64,000 nucleotides of DNA from Clostridiales bacterium. GTDB lineage: Bacteria; Bacillota; Clostridia; Oscillospirales; QAMX01. Made by a program: the position numbers and the translations under genes. The stretch spans positions 1-64,000 of the forward strand of contig JAEDMJ010000005.1 in assembly GCA_016303065.1 (NCBI GenBank), read 5' to 3'. The notes beneath the pieces are model-generated. The model saw only the letters and a program-made list of their open reading frames with translations. It was not told the DNA's origin and searched no databases. Positions 25,319 to 33,577 of this stretch are shown here, in pieces. Each line of letters opens with the position of its first letter. Positions within the stretch are counted from its first letter, which is position 1.

Positions 25319-26023
25319 CTAATTCATAAAGCCTGAGTCGGAAAGCCGAATGCAGAGAACGTCCCTCTTTCCGATAAAGTCAAAGGACACTTCTTCATAC
25401 GCCGTCGAAAAGCTTTCGCCGGTTATCACGGGGGTGCCGGGTTCAAGCCCGATATAGTTTCCCCAGGCGGCTGAAATATTTTCGGCGATGGCGGTCGAAA
25501 GTCCGAAACGGGGGTTTGTGAAGGATATGCAATAGACAAGCTTTGTTTCCGTATCCATCCATACGCAGATGTCGTGTCCGTCGGCCGAAAACTCCAGCTT
25601 CCAGACGGTCACGCGGAGGTTTGTGTCTTCCGGGTCGGTATAGGTCGCCGCGGTGCAGCTCAGCCCGGAGGCGGGGGAATCCGACGGAAGCGCCGGAAGA
25701 AGTCCGGCGTTCGAGAGCTTTTCAAGCTCGTATACCGCGGAAGAGAGGACGGCGTTTTCCCCGCCGGATGCGGTGATGTTTCTCTGCTCGGTCAGCGTGA
25801 TCTGGCGGCTGCCCGTGCTGTTGTCAAGGATGAGAAGCAGTTTCTGCAGGGTGGATACCGGCTCCGGCTGTTCGGTCCGGGACAGTCCGGCTTCTCCGAC
25901 GGCGCCGAGAAGCTTTCTTTCTCCGAAGCGCGAGAGGGCCGCCGGGAGCGCAACGGCGCACACGATCACGACGCCGAGCAGAATGAAGAGGAAGACTTTC
26001 GGGGATAAGGTTTTCTTTTTCAT
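25319..26023 (-). CDS. Membrane-anchored extracytoplasmic protein of unknown function, linked to a two-component system
   Basis: Protein of 234 residues that I do not recognise. One N-terminal membrane helix (about residues 9-30) is followed by an extracytoplasmic domain, with SAVYELEKLSNAGLLPAL and VWMDTETKLVYCISF as its most structured parts. Its start overlaps the kinase stop by four bases, so it is translated with the kinase. That points to an accessory sensor or modulator of the kinase, like the YycH/YycI type, although I see no clear similarity to those. Confidence 0.75.
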   Translation of the reverse strand: MKKKTLSPKVFLFILLGVVIVCAVALPAALSRFGERKLLGAVGEAGLSRTEQPEPVSTLQKLLLILDNSTGSRQITLTEQRNITASGGENAVLSSAVYELEKLSNAGLLPALPSDSPASGLSCTAATYTDPEDTNLRVTVWKLEFSADGHDICVWMDTETKLVYCISFTNPRFGLSTAIAENISAAWGNYIGLEPGTPVITGESFSTAYEEVSFDFIGKRDVLCIRLSDSGFMN

Positions 26024-27447
26024 ATGATCTCGTCCTCCGAAAGCTCTTCAAATTCGTATATGCGCACGGTCACAGTGGTGCCCTGGCCGACGGTGCTTTC
26101 AAATTCAAGCTTCGTCCCGTGGAGACGGCATATTTCCGCGCACACGGCAAGTCCGAGTCCGGCGCCGCCCTTGGCGCGGGAGCGGGATTTATCGACCATA
26201 TAGAAGGCTTCCGTTATCTTGTCAAGCTCGTTTTGGGGGATACCGCGGCCGTTGTCCGTGACGGATATCACATAGGCGCCGGGAGTGATTTTTCCGTTGA
26301 AGGTGATCTTTCCGTTTTTGTCCAGGGCTTTTCGCGCGTTGTCTATGATGTTTATGAACACCGTCTTCATAAGGTCGGGCTCGATTGAAACTATGGCGTC
26401 GTCGCAGTGGACGGAGAGCTCGGCGTCCTCTTTGAGAACGGTCGGATAGGCAACGCTGACGACGGACTCAAAAAGCTCGGAGGTGCGGATGCGGTGGCGC
26501 GTTATTTCGCTGTTTCGCACAACGAGCAGATCCATGAGCTTCAGGGAGAGGGCTTCAAGACGCTTGCCTTCCTGGAAAATGTAATTTGAGGACATGACGA
26601 CCTGTTCGGGGTCAAGCTGGCGGGAGCGGAGCATATCGGCGTATCCGATCATGGAGGTCAGAGGGGTTTTAAGCTCGTGAGCGAAGCTTCCGATAAAATC
26701 CTCCTGCCTGCGGGCGGAATCGCGGAGCTCGGACATGTTCTCTTCAAGGTTGTCCGCCATGCGGTTGAAGTCCGCGGCAAGGCCGCCGACTTCGTCGTTG
26801 TCGGGGGCTGCGTGGACTTTGGCGCGGACGCCCATTTCTCCGCGCGCAAGGCCGCGGGCGGCTTCGCGCATACTCGTTATGGGGCGCGTGAGCCGACGGG
26901 AGACGATGAACATAACGACGCCGTCCGCGGCGATCAGAAACACGGTGAGCCACCGGTAAAAGGAGAGCTCGCTGTTGCGTTCGCCGAACACGTCGGTGAC
27001 GTCGCGGAAGCTTTCAAGGTAATATCCGGTGTCGCCTGCGGTGACAAGCCGGGCCACGCGGATGTAATACAGGTCTCCGGTGTGCTCGATGCTGTAAAGC
27101 ACGCGGCTTTTTGTGATCTCCCTGAGCACGGAGATGTCAAAATAGACGCTGCAGCTGGTGTAAACCGTGCTGTATGACAGATCGGAGATGCGGAGCGGAG
27201 TTGTGCTTCCGGTTCTTCCGTGGCTTATGTTTTCCGCGGCGTTTTTAACCGCGGAGACGTCGGTGTAGGTTCCGGAAAAAGCAGTCTCTATGGAATAGGC
27301 GAGAAGCGCGTTTTCGTCACAGGCGGAACTGATCTCGCGGGAAAGGGACGCGGAAAAAAAGCGGTCTATAAGCATATAGCCGCCGACGGCGAAAAGCACT
27401 GCCGCGGTCAAAACCGAGGCGCAGAAAATTTTCCAGAACAGTTTCAT
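26020..27447 (-). CDS. Sensor histidine kinase
   Basis: Membrane kinase of 475 residues. Helices at about 5-27 and 167-187 enclose an extracytoplasmic sensor domain of about 140 residues. A HAMP domain follows (RLTRPITSMREAARGLA). The phosphorylated His is in SFAHELKTPLTSMIGYA near residue 255. ATP-binding boxes are NIIDNARKAL (N, near 369), DNGRGIP (G1) and GGAGLGLAVC (G2). It belongs to the PhoR/ResE-like class and signals to the response regulator, whose stop overlaps its start by four bases. The kinase also overlaps the next gene by four bases. Confidence 0.94.
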   Translation of the reverse strand: MKLFWKIFCASVLTAAVLFAVGGYMLIDRFFSASLSREISSACDENALLAYSIETAFSGTYTDVSAVKNAAENISHGRTGSTTPLRISDLSYSTVYTSCSVYFDISVLREITKSRVLYSIEHTGDLYYIRVARLVTAGDTGYYLESFRDVTDVFGERNSELSFYRWLTVFLIAADGVVMFIVSRRLTRPITSMREAARGLARGEMGVRAKVHAAPDNDEVGGLAADFNRMADNLEENMSELRDSARRQEDFIGSFAHELKTPLTSMIGYADMLRSRQLDPEQVVMSSNYIFQEGKRLEALSLKLMDLLVVRNSEITRHRIRTSELFESVVSVAYPTVLKEDAELSVHCDDAIVSIEPDLMKTVFINIIDNARKALDKNGKITFNGKITPGAYVISVTDNGRGIPQNELDKITEAFYMVDKSRSRAKGGAGLGLAVCAEICRLHGTKLEFESTVGQGTTVTVRIYEFEELSEDEII

Positions 27448-28097
27448 AGATTGAGCCTGTATCCGACTTTGTAAACGGAGGCGATCTTTTCTTCCCAGCC
27501 CAGCTTCTTGCGAAGCCTCTGGACATGAAGATCGACGGTGCGGCTGTCGCCCATATAATCGTCACCCCACACGTTTGAGTATATCTGGTCCCTGAAAAGC
27601 GCGATGTTCTTGTTTCTTATGAAAAAAAGCAGGAGTTCGTATTCCTTGACGGTAAGGTTGACCTGAACTCCGTTTTTGAGCACGACGCGGGAAAGAGTGT
27701 CGATCTTGAGATCGCCGGCGACGATTTCGGCGTCGTTTTTATGGTACCGGCGGAGAACGCTTTCGACTCTTGCCAAAAGCTCGACGATTTCAAAGGGTTT
27801 GGTGAGATAGTCGTCCGCGCCGAGTCGAAGTCCGTGCACACGGTTTTCGACGCTCGACATCGCGGTGAGGAAGATGACGGGGATCGAGAGCGGGCGGATA
27901 TAGTCCATGAGCTCAAAGCCGTTCACGCCGGGAAGCATGACGTCCAGAAGAATGAGGTCGAAACGCGAGTTTTCAAGTATATCGGCCGCAGTCTCCCCGT
28001 CGTAGGCGCAGGTACAGGCATACCCCGCCTGGGTGAGATTCAGCTCAATGAGCCGGGATATTTTCACTTCGTCTTCTACAATAAGGATTTTTATCAT
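27444..28097 (-). CDS. OmpR-family response regulator
   Basis: DNA-binding regulator of 217 residues. The receiver domain (1-115) has the acidic pair VEDE, the phospho-Asp in ILLDVMLPG near residue 51, the Thr in FLTAMS and the Lys in LTKPF. A winged-helix domain follows (125-217) with LTVKEYELL and SRTVDLHVQRLRKKLG. I chose ATG 28097 after GAAAGGCGGTTATCTG; the open frame upstream lacks a ribosome binding site. First gene of the operon behind its own promoter. Confidence 0.95.
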   Translation of the reverse strand: MIKILIVEDEVKISRLIELNLTQAGYACTCAYDGETAADILENSRFDLILLDVMLPGVNGFELMDYIRPLSIPVIFLTAMSSVENRVHGLRLGADDYLTKPFEIVELLARVESVLRRYHKNDAEIVAGDLKIDTLSRVVLKNGVQVNLTVKEYELLLFFIRNKNIALFRDQIYSNVWGDDYMGDSRTVDLHVQRLRKKLGWEEKIASVYKVGYRLNL

Positions 28098-28133
28098 CAG
28101 ATAACCGCCTTTCGATATATCCCTACGCATAAA

Positions 28134-28162
28134 ATTATATCTCATGTCTTCGGGAAATTCAA
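28134..28162 (-). promoter_or_regulatory. Promoter of the two-component operon
   Basis: TTGAAT and TATAAT with a 17-base spacer on the minus strand. It is back to back with the promoter at 28172-28200. Confidence 0.8.
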
Positions 28163-28171
28163 GCTTTTTTA

Positions 28172-28200
28172 TTGTGATTCAAAATCAGGTGTGGTATAAT
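28172..28200 (+). promoter_or_regulatory. Promoter of the Gfo/Idh/MocA gene
   Basis: TTGTGA and TATAAT with a 17-base spacer, 41 bases before the ATG. Confidence 0.75.
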
Positions 28201-28240
28201 TGTCCGAAAAGTAAATTTTTTTTGAAAAGGTGACGCCATC

Positions 28241-29368
28241 ATGGAGAACAGAAAAGTAAGGCTCGGCATAATCGGTCTTGGAAATATGGGTTCCGGCCAT
28301 GCGAAAAATATCGTTTCGGGAAAAACTCCGGAAATTGAGCTTGCGGCTGCCGCGGACATTGCGCCGGAAAAGCTTGAAAGCGCGAAAGACTATCTGCCGG
28401 AGTCGGTAAAGCTCTTCCCGACCGCGGAGGAAATGCTCGACAGCGGCCTCATCGACGCGGCGATCGTCGCAGTTCCGCACTATGACCATCCCAAATACGT
28501 CATCGCCTGCATCGAAAAGGGAATTCACGTAATGTGCGAAAAGCCGGCGGGAGTTTACACAAAGCAGGTCCGCGAAATGAACGCCGTTGCCGCCGCGCAT
28601 CCGGATGTTGTGTTCGGAATGATGTTCAATCAGCGCACCAATCACATTTACCGCAAAATGCGCGAGCTTGTCAAAAGCGGAAAGTACGGCCAGATCAGAC
28701 GCACCAACTGGCTCATCACCACATGGTTCCGTTCACAGGCGTACTATGATTCCGGAGCCTGGCGCGCGTCGTGGCGCGGAGAGGGCGGCGGAGTTCTTCT
28801 CAACCAGTGCCCCCACCAGCTTGACCTCTGGCAGTGGATATGCGGGCTCCCGGTCAGGGTCGATTCGCACCTCAGCTACGGCAAGTGGCACAATATTGAG
28901 GTTGAGGACGACGTTACGACCTATGTCGAGTACGCCAACGGTGCGACGGGCGTGTTTGTGACTTCGACGGGAGACGTCTGCGGAACGAACCGGTTTGAAA
29001 TCCAGCTTGACGGCGCGAAGATTGTTGCATCGGAGGACAAACTCAGGCTCTGGGAGTACGGGATGAGCACTCCGGAGTTTGAAAAGGTGAACAGGGAGGC
29101 GTGGAATGCGCCGAAGGTCACGGAGGTATCCGTCGAAACCGATGGGGAAAACCCGCAGCACGTGGGCGTTCTGAACGCCTTTGCCGCGAACATTCTCCGG
29201 GGAGAGCCCCTCGTTGCGCGCGGGGAGGAAGGCATCAACGGCCTGACGCTTTCAAATGCGATGCATCTTTCCTCATGGCTTGGGCGTCCGGTGGAGATTC
29301 CGTTTGACGAGGACCTCTATTGGAAGGAGCTGTCTGCGAGAATCGGGAATTCGGTGAAGAAAAACTGA
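28241..29368 (+). CDS. Gfo/Idh/MocA-family oxidoreductase
   Basis: NAD(P)-dependent sugar or inositol dehydrogenase-like protein of 375 residues. The N-terminal Rossmann fold has GIIGLGNMGSGH, and the family's EKP motif is in HVMCEKPAGVYTKQ. The C-terminal substrate domain includes GGGVLLNQCPHQLDLWQW, with the family aspartate and histidine. The substrate cannot be named. AAAAGGTGACGCCATC precedes the ATG. It stands alone between a promoter and a terminator; a sugar isomerase-like gene is 4 kb away on the other strand. Confidence 0.88.
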   Translation: MENRKVRLGIIGLGNMGSGHAKNIVSGKTPEIELAAAADIAPEKLESAKDYLPESVKLFPTAEEMLDSGLIDAAIVAVPHYDHPKYVIACIEKGIHVMCEKPAGVYTKQVREMNAVAAAHPDVVFGMMFNQRTNHIYRKMRELVKSGKYGQIRRTNWLITTWFRSQAYYDSGAWRASWRGEGGGVLLNQCPHQLDLWQWICGLPVRVDSHLSYGKWHNIEVEDDVTTYVEYANGATGVFVTSTGDVCGTNRFEIQLDGAKIVASEDKLRLWEYGMSTPEFEKVNREAWNAPKVTEVSVETDGENPQHVGVLNAFAANILRGEPLVARGEEGINGLTLSNAMHLSSWLGRPVEIPFDEDLYWKELSARIGNSVKKN

Positions 29369-29416
29369 CGGAAACCTTTTTCCCTGACCGGAATCGATCC
29401 GCGAAAAAGAAAACCT

Positions 29417-29475
29417 CACCCCGTTTGCCCGTGCGGATAGGCCAGCGTGCCCGCACGGGCAAACGGGGTGTTTTT
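29417..29475 (+). terminator. Terminator of the Gfo/Idh/MocA gene
   Basis: CACCCCGTTTGCCCGTGCGG (29417-29436) pairs with its complement at 29451-29470, followed by five T. Confidence 0.9.
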
Positions 29476-29519
29476 CCGCGCCGGAATTCGCGCCGGAAAA
29501 GCTCGGCAGAAACTTAAAA

Positions 29520-29557
29520 AAACGCGGCAGCTGCGAAAATTCACGGCTGCCGCGTTT
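29520..29557 (-). terminator. Terminator of the glycosyltransferase gene
   Basis: AAACGCGGCAGC pairs with GCTGCCGCGTTT; on the minus strand the hairpin runs into about seven T. It lies 23 bases past the GT2 stop. Confidence 0.88.
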
Positions 29558-29579
29558 GACTCGGGAGGCTGGATATGGT

Positions 29580-30848
29580 CTATTTCAGATCGCTGAACCT
29601 GATGGCGGCTTTGTGTTCGATGGGCTTCCATTCGACGTGGGCAAAGACCGCTGCAAGGCTTATCGGAACATAGGTCATCATAAACAGCGGGAAGGTCACA
29701 AGGGACAAAAGCTTTTTCGGAACGGAGGCGCGGATGTTTTTCCACTCGGTTATAAGCGGCAGAAGACCGATGAAGAACAGGAATATGTAGGAACCGAGAA
29801 TACTTTTTGCCGCCGCAAGAACGATCGGAAGCGCGTTTCCGCCAGCCGCAACAGTGATGACCGACGCGGCGGCGTCCAAAATGAGTCCGGTGATCGTTAT
29901 GACGATGGCGGGAAGAATGGACATTGCAATGTCGTAACAGGCAAAGCCCTTGCCGCGGATAAAGCCTAAAAACAGCTTTGCGCCGTAGTTTCTGAACACC
30001 TGGAGATACCCTTTTGCCCAGCGAAGCCTCTGGCGCCAGGACTGGTCAAAGCGCGTCGGCTGTTCGTCGTAGAACATTGCGCTGTGGCAGTAGCCGATGG
30101 TCTCCTCTCCGACGACGTTCCAGGCGGTGAATTCAATGTCCTCGGTGAGAAGAAAGAAATTCCAGCCGTCCGCTTTTTTCAGCACTTCGTTTGAAAACAT
30201 GAAGCCGGTTCCGGAAACCGCGCAGCTTGTGCCGAGAGCCATGCGCGAATAGTTGAGATATTTTGCCTCGTGGAGGAACCAGAGCGAGTAACCGGAGGAG
30301 ATCCAGTTGTCGCCGTAGTTTTTGGAATTGCGGTAGCTGGTGATGACCTTATAGCCGTCGGAAAAGGTTTTGTTCATCTCGCTTATGTAGTCGGGGGAGA
30401 GGAGGTTGTCCGCGTCGAAGACAAAATAGCCGTCAAAGCTTTCCCAGCCGAAGTCCCGGCGGATGTTTTCCAAAAGCCAGTTCAGAGCATAGCCCTTGCC
30501 GACGAGGTTGGGGTTGAAACGCTCGTATACCGTCGCTCCGTGCTCGCGGGAGACCCGGGCGGTGCCGTCCGTGCAGTTGTCCGCAACCACGAAAATGCGG
30601 ATCAGCTCGGCGGGATAGTTCTGGGCGCGGATGCTGTCGAGAAGGTGGGGGATGACGTTTTCTTCGTTTCTTGCCGAGATCAGAACGGCGAATTTGTGCA
30701 GCGTCGTGGGACGGCGGTGGCGTATCCTGCGGAAGAAGGGCACGGCGAGATAGAGAATCCGGTATGCGCAGCAGACAAAGAACAGCGCGGCAAGGATACG
30801 GTTTATTGTTTCGATAATATCTATAAATTCGGATGTAGTCATTTGCAT
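29580..30848 (-). CDS. Membrane-bound GT2 glycosyltransferase, processive type
   Basis: Protein of about 422 residues. One N-terminal membrane helix (about 14-34) is followed by a GT-A domain with LISARNEEN, DNCTDGT, the DAD metal motif in VFDADNLL near residue 145, the TED catalytic region in LLTEDIEF and QRLRW near residue 274. Three or four membrane helices close the chain. The QRLRW motif is typical of enzymes that build and export polysaccharide, such as cellulose, hyaluronan or poly-GlcNAc synthases. The product is unknown. I chose ATG 30848 after GAAAGGAAAAT; the frame opens 25 codons earlier. Confidence 0.88.
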   Translation of the reverse strand: MQMTTSEFIDIIETINRILAALFFVCCAYRILYLAVPFFRRIRHRRPTTLHKFAVLISARNEENVIPHLLDSIRAQNYPAELIRIFVVADNCTDGTARVSREHGATVYERFNPNLVGKGYALNWLLENIRRDFGWESFDGYFVFDADNLLSPDYISEMNKTFSDGYKVITSYRNSKNYGDNWISSGYSLWFLHEAKYLNYSRMALGTSCAVSGTGFMFSNEVLKKADGWNFFLLTEDIEFTAWNVVGEETIGYCHSAMFYDEQPTRFDQSWRQRLRWAKGYLQVFRNYGAKLFLGFIRGKGFACYDIAMSILPAIVITITGLILDAAASVITVAAGGNALPIVLAAAKSILGSYIFLFFIGLLPLITEWKNIRASVPKKLLSLVTFPLFMMTYVPISLAAVFAHVEWKPIEHKAAIRFSDLK

Positions 30849-30894
30849 ATTTTCCTTTCGGCGGAATTTTGCATATGTTCCATGGAACGCCTTT

Positions 30895-30923
30895 ATTATA
30901 TGGCTCGTGCGATTAAGAAACAA
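30895..30923 (-). promoter_or_regulatory. Promoter of the glycosyltransferase gene
   Basis: TTGTTT and TATAAT with a 17-base spacer on the minus strand. A 12-base palindrome, GTTCCATGGAAC (30877-30888), sits near the expected transcription start. Confidence 0.65.
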
Positions 30924-31017
30924 CGAAAGGAATTATTAAGATTTTATTTAGATTATATCGGGTTCTGTGAGGCGCGAAAACGGCGGAATCCGGCAAAAAC
31001 CGACCTGGCGGAGAGCT

Positions 31018-31023
31018 TATAAT
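31018..31023 (+). promoter_or_regulatory. -10 box before the small gene at 31070
   Basis: TATAAT, 46 bases before the ATG. I see no good -35 hexamer at the right distance. Confidence 0.4.
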
Positions 31024-31069
31024 AGTTGAAAAGCCGGAGGAAAATATGCTTTGCAGAGGGTGATAGAAA

Positions 31070-31318
31070 ATGAAGCTGTGCGCTGAGCTGATCGCCGACG
31101 CCCTTTCAAGAGAAGACGTGCAGATCACTTTCCCGGATTTAGGCGTGAGCGCGGCGGAGCTTGCCGGGCAGAAAGCCTGTGAAATCCTGGAAGAGATACG
31201 GGACATCGTTGCCGACGACAGCCTTTCCGATGGGGAATGCTTTCTTAAAATCGAGGCAATTGTGGCGCTTTTGGAAAAAAACGGGATCGGCTGCAATAAA
31301 AGACACGATTTCGGATGA
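31070..31318 (+). CDS. Small protein of unknown function
   Basis: Protein of 82 residues that I do not recognise. It is acidic and predicted helical, with ELAGQKACEILEEIRDIV and GECFLKIEAIVALLEKNGIG. No signal peptide or membrane helix. GAGGGTGATAGAAA precedes the ATG and a terminator hairpin follows 117 bases after the stop, so it behaves as a single-gene unit. The opposite-strand open frame here is a shadow. Confidence 0.7.
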   Translation: MKLCAELIADALSREDVQITFPDLGVSAAELAGQKACEILEEIRDIVADDSLSDGECFLKIEAIVALLEKNGIGCNKRHDFG

Positions 31319-31434
31319 CAGGACCCGCCGAAAAGGTCTTGCCAGGAGCGGGAAGGTCCGACCGTTTCGGACGGTTTCGCGGCAAAGACGGCTTAAAAAA
31401 AAGCAATAACTCCCGTCCGGAAATGCCGCCGGAG

Positions 31435-31494
31435 AAAAAGCCCCAAGCGCCGGCTTTCTCCCGAAAAAGAGAAGCTGAGTTTGGGGCTTTTTCC
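31435..31494. terminator. Bidirectional terminator between the small gene and sulP
   Basis: AAAAAGCCCCAA (31435-31446) pairs with TTGGGGCTTTTT (31481-31492) around a 34-base loop with its own GGCTTTCTC/GAGAAGCT-like pairing. A and T runs allow use in both directions. Confidence 0.8.
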
Positions 31495-31538
31495 CGGGCT
31501 GAAGCGTCCGGTATGCGAAAATGCGGACACGAAACGGC

Positions 31539-33212
31539 TCACTGCATCCGGCGGCTTATTTTACCGCGGGGGGCGGAGCTTTTTTCGGCAAGGGCAAGGG
31601 CTTCGTCGATGTTCGCCGCGAAATTTTCCGGGCCGACCGCATCGTAGAATCCGGCTTTTTTCATCGCGGAGAGGGGCTGTTCGTTGGCGTGGGAGATAAT
31701 GAGCTTCATGTGCCGTTCCTCACAGACCGAGCGCAGGGCTTCAAGCGCGCGCATTGCGGAAACGTCGACGGCGGGGACGTTTCTCATTCGGAGAATGACG
31801 GTTTTTGCGCCCTCGCGAATGGGAATGGAGGAGAATTTGTCGGTGGTGGCGAAGAACATGGGACCGTTCAGCTCAAAGACTTCGACTCCGGCGGGAATAT
31901 TCTTCAGCCTGCCGCTGTCGGAGGAGCTGAGCTCGTCGGCCTTTGTCCAGGTGCGGACATGGGTGACGTCGGACATCTGCTTCATAAACAGCAGAGCCGA
32001 AAGCACCATTCCGACTTCAATGGCGACGACGAGGTCGAAGATAACGGTGAGCAAAAACGTGAGAGCGAGGACGAGAATATCGCCCAAGGGGGCGGTGCGG
32101 CATATGCGGACGAACTGCCGCCACTCGCACATATTGTAGGCGACCATGAAAAGAATTGCGGCGATGATCGGCATCGGGATCCAGGCGGCGTATGGCATCA
32201 GAACTACGAGGATGAGGAGGAGCACGGCGGCGTGAACCATTCCCGCAACGGGAGTGCGTCCGCCGTTTTTCACGTTTGCCGCCGTGCGGGCGATGGCGCC
32301 CGTGGCGGGGATTCCTCCGAAAAGTCCGGAGAAAATGTTCCCGACGCCCTGGGCGATGAGCTCGGTGTTGGAATGGTGGCGGTCGCCGATCATTCCGTCG
32401 GACACGACGCAGGAGAGAAGCGATTCGATTCCCGCCAGGATCGCGATCGTGAACGCGCTGGGGATAAGCTGGCGCACGGTTTCAAGGTTGACGGACGGGA
32501 ATGAAAACGCAGGGAGATCGCGCGAAATCGTGTAAAGGTCGCCGATGGTGTTGACGTCCATGTGAAAGAGCTTTACGATGGCGACTCCGACGACGACCGC
32601 GATGAGGGAACCGGGTATCTTTTTTGAGATTTTCGGCCATACGATGAGTATGGCAAGTCCGACGGCGCCGACGAGAAAGGCCTGCCAATTGAAGGTCGTG
32701 ATGGATTTTCCGATGGCGGAGAGCTTTTCGAGAGTTTCGATGGCGTTCGTTCCGGCCGGGAAGCTTAATCCGAGAAAATCCTTTATCTGGCCGATGACGA
32801 TGGTCAGCGCGATACCGGAGGTGAAGCCGGTGGTGATGGTGTGCGGGATATATTTTATGAGAGAACCGAAGCGGCAAAGCCCCATGACGATGAGCATCAC
32901 GCCGGCCATGAGCGTTGCGACGACCAGGCCGTCTATGCCGAACTGCGCGACGATTCCGGCGACAATGGTGGCAAACGCTGCGGTGGGACCGGAAATATTG
33001 ACGCTGCTCCCGCCCAGAAACGAGATCACGAAGCCGGCGACGATGGCCGTGTAAATGCCTTTTTCCGGAGAAACTCCGGAGGCAATTGCCAGGGCGATGG
33101 AGAGGGGAAGCGCGATTATTGCGACGATGACGCCGGCAACAAGGTCGCTTGCGAATTGTTTGCCGGAATAGTGACGGATTGTTGTGAAAAATTTTGGCTT
33201 GAAGATGTTCAT
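31539..33212 (-). CDS. SulP-family anion transporter with STAS domain
   Basis: Transporter of 557 residues. About 14 hydrophobic helices cover residues 22-420, with the SulP signatures ALPLSIALAIASGVSPEKGIYTA and SGPTAAFATIVAGIV. A C-terminal STAS domain (about 450-540) includes EVFELNGPMFFATTD and MRNVPAVDVSAMRALE. Sulfate or bicarbonate are common substrates, and the sequence cannot decide. The ATG at 33212 has no nearby ribosome binding site; CGGAGG lies 31 bases upstream, separated by a seven-base-pair hairpin. Own promoter, terminator downstream. Confidence 0.92.
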   Translation of the reverse strand: MNIFKPKFFTTIRHYSGKQFASDLVAGVIVAIIALPLSIALAIASGVSPEKGIYTAIVAGFVISFLGGSSVNISGPTAAFATIVAGIVAQFGIDGLVVATLMAGVMLIVMGLCRFGSLIKYIPHTITTGFTSGIALTIVIGQIKDFLGLSFPAGTNAIETLEKLSAIGKSITTFNWQAFLVGAVGLAILIVWPKISKKIPGSLIAVVVGVAIVKLFHMDVNTIGDLYTISRDLPAFSFPSVNLETVRQLIPSAFTIAILAGIESLLSCVVSDGMIGDRHHSNTELIAQGVGNIFSGLFGGIPATGAIARTAANVKNGGRTPVAGMVHAAVLLLILVVLMPYAAWIPMPIIAAILFMVAYNMCEWRQFVRICRTAPLGDILVLALTFLLTVIFDLVVAIEVGMVLSALLFMKQMSDVTHVRTWTKADELSSSDSGRLKNIPAGVEVFELNGPMFFATTDKFSSIPIREGAKTVILRMRNVPAVDVSAMRALEALRSVCEERHMKLIISHANEQPLSAMKKAGFYDAVGPENFAANIDEALALAEKSSAPRGKISRRMQ

Positions 33213-33219
33213 AGACTTT

Positions 33220-33236
33220 GGACAGAAGCTCTGTCC
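33220..33236 (-). promoter_or_regulatory. Stem-loop between ribosome binding site and sulP start
   Basis: On the minus strand GGACAGA pairs perfectly with TCTGTCC over a three-base loop. It lies between CGGAGG and the ATG of sulP. Folding would shorten the spacing from 31 bases to about 14. An out-of-frame ATG at 33240 follows the CGGAGG directly. Confidence 0.5.
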
Positions 33237-33287
33237 GCATACCTCCGATTGTATATTTTATGTGAACAAGCGCACGCGCAGTTGGAA

Positions 33288-33316
33288 ATTATACTCTCTT
33301 TTACGGTAAATTGCAA
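33288..33316 (-). promoter_or_regulatory. Promoter of sulP
   Basis: TTGCAA and TATAAT with a 17-base spacer on the minus strand, about 76 bases upstream of the start. Confidence 0.75.
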
Positions 33317-33350
33317 TTGATGCGCCCGCAGAAATACGGGCGCATCAATT
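33315..33350. repeat. Perfect 14-bp palindrome upstream of sulP
   Basis: AATTGATGCGCCCG and CGGGCGCATCAATT around an eight-base loop. It abuts the sulP -35 box and has no T tract, so it may be an operator or a structural remnant. The interval 33351-33522 otherwise holds nothing I recognise. Confidence 0.7.
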
Positions 33351-33529
33351 GGCTGATTTTGTCGATTTTTTCGCCAGAGGAACCGAAAAACTTCCGGAGG
33401 GGGCGGAGCATGAAGCTTTTTTTCGGGCCGGGACTTGCGTTTTTGCGCCCCGGGACGGCTTGGTTTGGGCGGCGCTGCAATTTGCGGAGAGGAGCGGCCC
33501 GATGGGGCGCGGCGCGCATATGCAAAAAA

Positions 33530-33560
33530 GCCGTGCGGCAGGAAAGCTCTGCCGCACGGC
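33530..33560 (-). terminator. Terminator of the isomerase-like gene
   Basis: GCCGTGCGGCA pairs with TGCCGCACGGC around a nine-base loop; on the minus strand it is followed by six T. It lies 17 bases past the stop of the gene ending at 33578. Confidence 0.88.
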
Positions 33561-33577
33561 CTGGATTTTTGGCATTT

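Noticed and set aside
32482..33240. Frame opened by ATG 33240, which has the best ribosome binding site near sulP
   Set aside because: Its product is Arg/His-rich shadow sequence of sulP. The site probably serves sulP through the hairpin; the odd context is reported as a finding.
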